A DNA stretch of 64,000 bases from an uncultured Eubacteriales bacterium (lineage in GTDB: Bacteria > Bacillota > Clostridia > Oscillospirales > Acutalibacteraceae): contig UQEU01000009.1 of NCBI GenBank assembly GCA_900540085.1, positions 1 through 64,000 of the forward strand. Reading direction: 5' to 3'. The notes under the pieces were generated by a model that was not told the origin of the DNA, made no database searches, and was given only the letters and a program-made list of their open reading frames with translations. This document shows, piece after piece, positions 61,246 through 64,000 of the stretch (the stretch's first letter is position 1; each line of letters opens with the position of its first letter). Both the position numbers and the translations under genes were made by a program.

Positions 61246-62367
61246 ATGAGTATTGAAAACGAACAACTCTATCGCTTTATAATTGATTTGTTGCGTTCGG
61301 CTTTGAACGACGAAAAAATTGAAAATGTTCCGAACGATACGGATTGGAACGAAGTTTTAAAAGTATGCAAAAGCCATATGATTGAAGATATGCTTTACGA
61401 AACTGTTGAAAAAATTGACTCTGTTCCCGAAGATGTTTTGTACAAGTGGCAAAAATACAAGTTTAACGCACTTGTTACTGAAAAAACGTACGATGTTCAG
61501 CGAAACGAGATAGTAAATGCTTTTGAAAAAAACGGTTTTAAATATATGCTTTTAAAAGGCTCTGTTTTAAAAAACTACTATCCTCATCCTGCCATGCGTC
61601 AAATGGCAGACAACGATATTTTAGTAGAACTCGGAAAGTTGGAAGAAATTACTTCATTGCTTAATTCTCTCGGATATGAAAGTGAGCCTTTCGACAGCAG
61701 ACTGCACGATATTTCATTTCAAAAAAGTCCGATAGCGCATTTTGAAATACACTATCATTTAGTTGACCGTGACAATGACAGATTTGACTATTTTGAAAAA
61801 ACTTTTGACCGTGCAGAAAAGTGCGAAAACAGCAATTTCGGATACAAATTAAAAAATGAAGATTTTTATATAGCGATGGTTGACCATTTCAATCGGCACT
61901 ATGCAAGAGGCGGATGCGGAGTACGGTTTTTAACTGATGATTATGTTTTTTTGCGTAAGTTTAAAAATTCTATGGACTGGGATTATGTAAATAATGAACT
62001 TGTGAGTTTGGAACTTAAAGATTTTCAGTCCGTGACGGAAGAATTGGCAGAAAGTTTGTTCAGCGGAAAAGATTTGACGGACAGGCAGTTGTTTATTTTC
62101 TCATCTATTATGGAAAGCGGTACTTTCGGCGGTGGAGAAGCAGGCACAAAAGCAAATGCCATGACTTTCTACAACGGCTCAAAATTCAAGTACTTGTTAA
62201 GAAAGTTGTTTCCTAAAAAAAGTTTTATGAAAGCAGTTTACCCTGTTTTAAATGAAAAACCGTATCTTTTACTTTTTTACTATTTTAAAAATATGTTCAG
62301 AAAGTATAAAAACAGAAAGGAATCGCTCAAAGAATACCTTCAAAAAATTTTGAAAATTAAATCTTGA
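61246..62367 (+). CDS. Nucleotidyltransferase-fold protein (NTP_transf_5 type)
   Basis: A 373-aa protein of the uncharacterised nucleotidyltransferase family. The core motif is KYMLLKGSVLKNYYPHPAMR followed by ADNDILVE (a D-x-D metal pair), then HFEIHYHLVD. The N-terminal helical region and C-terminal basic tail are typical in size. Members often pair with PqqD-like proteins in capsule, cell-surface or peptide-modification loci, and the acceptor is unknown. The ribosome-binding site GAGG lies inside the end of the PqqD gene. lepA follows with its own start region. Confidence 0.8.
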   Translation: MSIENEQLYRFIIDLLRSALNDEKIENVPNDTDWNEVLKVCKSHMIEDMLYETVEKIDSVPEDVLYKWQKYKFNALVTEKTYDVQRNEIVNAFEKNGFKYMLLKGSVLKNYYPHPAMRQMADNDILVELGKLEEITSLLNSLGYESEPFDSRLHDISFQKSPIAHFEIHYHLVDRDNDRFDYFEKTFDRAEKCENSNFGYKLKNEDFYIAMVDHFNRHYARGGCGVRFLTDDYVFLRKFKNSMDWDYVNNELVSLELKDFQSVTEELAESLFSGKDLTDRQLFIFSSIMESGTFGGGEAGTKANAMTFYNGSKFKYLLRKLFPKKSFMKAVYPVLNEKPYLLLFYYFKNMFRKYKNRKESLKEYLQKILKIKS

Positions 62368-62422
62368 GTTTTTTTAGTAATTAAAATATAATATAAGAAA
62401 TTTTATACTATGAGGTGTAATC

Positions 62423-64000
62423 TTGTCTGTGAATAAAAATAATATACGAAATTTTTCTATAATTGCTCATATAGATCATGGTAAGTCAACTCTTGCAGAC
62501 AGACTTCTTGAACTTACAAGTTCTGTTTCTCAAAGAGATATGCAGGCACAGTTACTTGACGATATGGATCTTGAGCGAGAAAGAGGTATCACAATCAAAG
62601 CACACGCCGTAAAACTTAACTATGTTGCAAAAAACGGCGAAGAATATGAGTTCAATTTGATTGATACACCCGGACATGTTGACTTTAACTATGAGGTGTC
62701 AAGAAGTTTGGCGGCTTGTGAAGGTGCAATTCTTATTGTCGATGCGTCACAGGGCGTAGAAGCACAAACACTTGCCAACACATATCTTGCACTTGACCAT
62801 GACCTTGATATAATTCCTATTATAAATAAAATAGATTTGCCGGCGGCAGACCCTGAAAGAGTTGCAGAAGAAGTAGAAGATGTCATAGGCATACCTTGCT
62901 TGGATGCACCTCGTGTAAGTGCCAAAACAGGTGAAAATGTAGGCGAAGTGCTTGAGGCAATCGTAAATGAAATCAGGGCGCCTGAGGGCGATGCCGATAA
63001 ACCTTTAAAAGCACTTGTTTTTGACTCGGTGTATGACAGTTACAAAGGCGTTATTGTATATGTAAGAATTAAAGACGGCAAAATCAAGGCAGGCGACACG
63101 ATGCGAATGATGGCAACAGGTGCAGAGTTTACAGTTGTTGAAGTCGGCTATATGCGAGCAAGGTCGCTTGAGCCGTGCAAAGAACTTTGCGCAGGAGAAG
63201 TAGGTTATATCACAGCATCTATAAAAAATGTTTCCGACGCTCGAGTGGGCGACACTGTAACTACTGCAGAAAATCCTGCCGAAGAGGCGTTGCCGGGTTA
63301 CAGAAAAGTAAACCCTATGGTTTTCTGCGGTGTGTATCCGGCTGACGGTGCAGACTATGAAAATTTGAGAGAAGCACTTGAAAAATTACAGTTAAACGAC
63401 GCATCTCTTTCATTTGAGCCTGAAACATCGGGTGCTTTGGGTTTTGGCTTTAGATGTGGATTTTTAGGTCTTTTGCATCTTGAAATTATTGAAGAAAGAC
63501 TTGAAAGAGAGTATGGACTTGAGTTAATCACAACCGTTCCGAGTGTAGTTTATAAAATTCATTTGACTGACGGAAGCGTTGTGGAAATTGACAATCCTAC
63601 AAATTATCCCGACCCTGCAAATATAGATTTTTGCGAAGAACCTTTCACAAACGCTCATATTTATGCTCCGTCAGATTTTGTCGGCACCGTAATGGATATG
63701 TGTCAGGAAAGGCGTGGTGTGTTTAAAGATATGCACTACATTACAACCGACCGTGTAGATATTCATTATGAATTACCGCTCAATGAAATAATATATGATT
63801 TTTTTGATTGCCTTAAATCAAGAACTCGAGGATATGCGTCTTTCGATTACGAAATCAGCGATTACAGAAAGAGCAATCTTGTTAAAATAGATGTTCTTTT
63901 AAACGGCGATACAATCGACGCTTTGAGTTTTATTGTCCATTCAGACAAGGCGTATCCGAGAGCAAGAAGAATAGCAGAAAAATTGAAAGAGCATATTCCG
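62423..64000 (+). CDS. lepA: Elongation factor 4 (LepA), 3' end beyond the window
   Basis: The first 526 codons of about 600. A translational GTPase that back-translocates or helps mature ribosomes. G1 AHIDHGKSTLADRLLE, G2/switch I region DDMDLERERGITIKAHAV, G3 DTPGHVDF, G4 NKIDLPAADP, and later GFGFRCGFLGLLHLEI and APSDFVGTVMDMCQERRG. Domain order matches LepA rather than EF-G. TTG 62423 is the likely start, 5 bases after GAGGTG. GTG 62429 is an alternative. Truncated only by the window edge. Confidence 0.96.
   Translation, partial: MSVNKNNIRNFSIIAHIDHGKSTLADRLLELTSSVSQRDMQAQLLDDMDLERERGITIKAHAVKLNYVAKNGEEYEFNLIDTPGHVDFNYEVSRSLAACEGAILIVDASQGVEAQTLANTYLALDHDLDIIPIINKIDLPAADPERVAEEVEDVIGIPCLDAPRVSAKTGENVGEVLEAIVNEIRAPEGDADKPLKALVFDSVYDSYKGVIVYVRIKDGKIKAGDTMRMMATGAEFTVVEVGYMRARSLEPCKELCAGEVGYITASIKNVSDARVGDTVTTAENPAEEALPGYRKVNPMVFCGVYPADGADYENLREALEKLQLNDASLSFEPETSGALGFGFRCGFLGLLHLEIIEERLEREYGLELITTVPSVVYKIHLTDGSVVEIDNPTNYPDPANIDFCEEPFTNAHIYAPSDFVGTVMDMCQERRGVFKDMHYITTDRVDIHYELPLNEIIYDFFDCLKSRTRGYASFDYEISDYRKSNLVKIDVLLNGDTIDALSFIVHSDKAYPRARRIAEKLKEHIP

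Noticed and set aside
1..64000. rRNA, tRNA, CRISPR array, integrase or transposase genes
   Set aside because: Intergenic regions were read on both strands and none showed a cloverleaf, regular repeats, or matching protein motifs. Short or unusual RNA genes could be missed without a covariance search.

Overview
The window is low-GC DNA from an anaerobic Gram-positive clostridium, most likely a gut Oscillospirales/Ruminococcaceae-type Firmicute. The evidence is an orphan spoVAD (endospore former), a GatCAB amidotransferase operon with aspS, long-form HPF, RecD2, PcrA, an Oad-type Na+ pump, strong AGGAGG ribosome-binding sites, frequent TTG/GTG starts, and canonical sigma-A promoters and hairpin-plus-U-tract terminators at most unit boundaries. 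Species cannot be named from this sequence. No rRNA, tRNA, CRISPR array, IS element or complete prophage was seen.

Layout. 1-1000 (minus): start of a possible kdp operon (KdpF-like peptide plus a small membrane protein) and a decayed gene. 1.1-5.5 kb: GH3 beta-glucosidase and a GPH sugar symporter, a glycoside uptake and hydrolysis pair. 5.6-9.3 kb: accessory stretch with a small Mor-like HTH protein, an uncharacterised 798-aa membrane protein and an unknown 166-aa protein. 9.4-12.5 kb: an SDR oxidoreductase and an MFS transporter gene broken by one in-frame TGA. 12.6-17.7 kb: aspS-gatC-gatA-gatB. 18-19.1 kb: spoVAD. 19.3-20.8 kb: accessory divergent RNase III with a structured, attenuator-like leader, followed by a frameshifted mini-gene. 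20.9-25.8 kb: GH5 endoglycoceramidase-like enzyme, hisC-like aminotransferase, rmuC, PAP2 phosphatase. 25.8-29.2 kb: HTH/Ser-Thr kinase divergent pair, XRE regulator divergent from a zinc-ribbon/Ltp-domain membrane protein, and an anchored secreted protein. 29.3-30.7 kb: hpf and tcdA. 30.8-34.9 kb: a small secreted protein followed by a three-gene ABC exporter whose large permease carries an exposed M1-peptidase-like domain. 35-36.5 kb: MerR/GyrI-type regulator divergent from a GNAT acetyltransferase, with a textbook MerR operator. 36.7-43.9 kb: pyk, then livJ-livHMGF and a cytidylate-kinase-like gene. 44-50.5 kb: recD2, mreB/mbl, ECF transporter (EcfT, fused EcfA-EcfA', S component). 50.6-56.3 kb: small membrane peptide, oadG-oadB, pcrA, rlmD. 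56.3-60.8 kb: horizontally acquired restriction island with a BcgI-like fused nuclease-methyltransferase and a specificity subunit in the -1 frame. 61-62.4 kb: PqqD-like plus nucleotidyltransferase pair. 62.4 kb to the end: lepA, running off the window.

Housekeeping genes favour CTT for leucine, whereas the restriction island, the 798-aa protein and the RNase III-like gene use many TTA codons, which suggests recent acquisition. The most promising material for a new system is (i) the secreted protein with its M1-like ABC exporter, (ii) the restriction island with its probable frameshift junction and repeat-based spacer, (iii) the accessory RNase III with structured leader, and (iv) the uncharacterised 798-aa protein.
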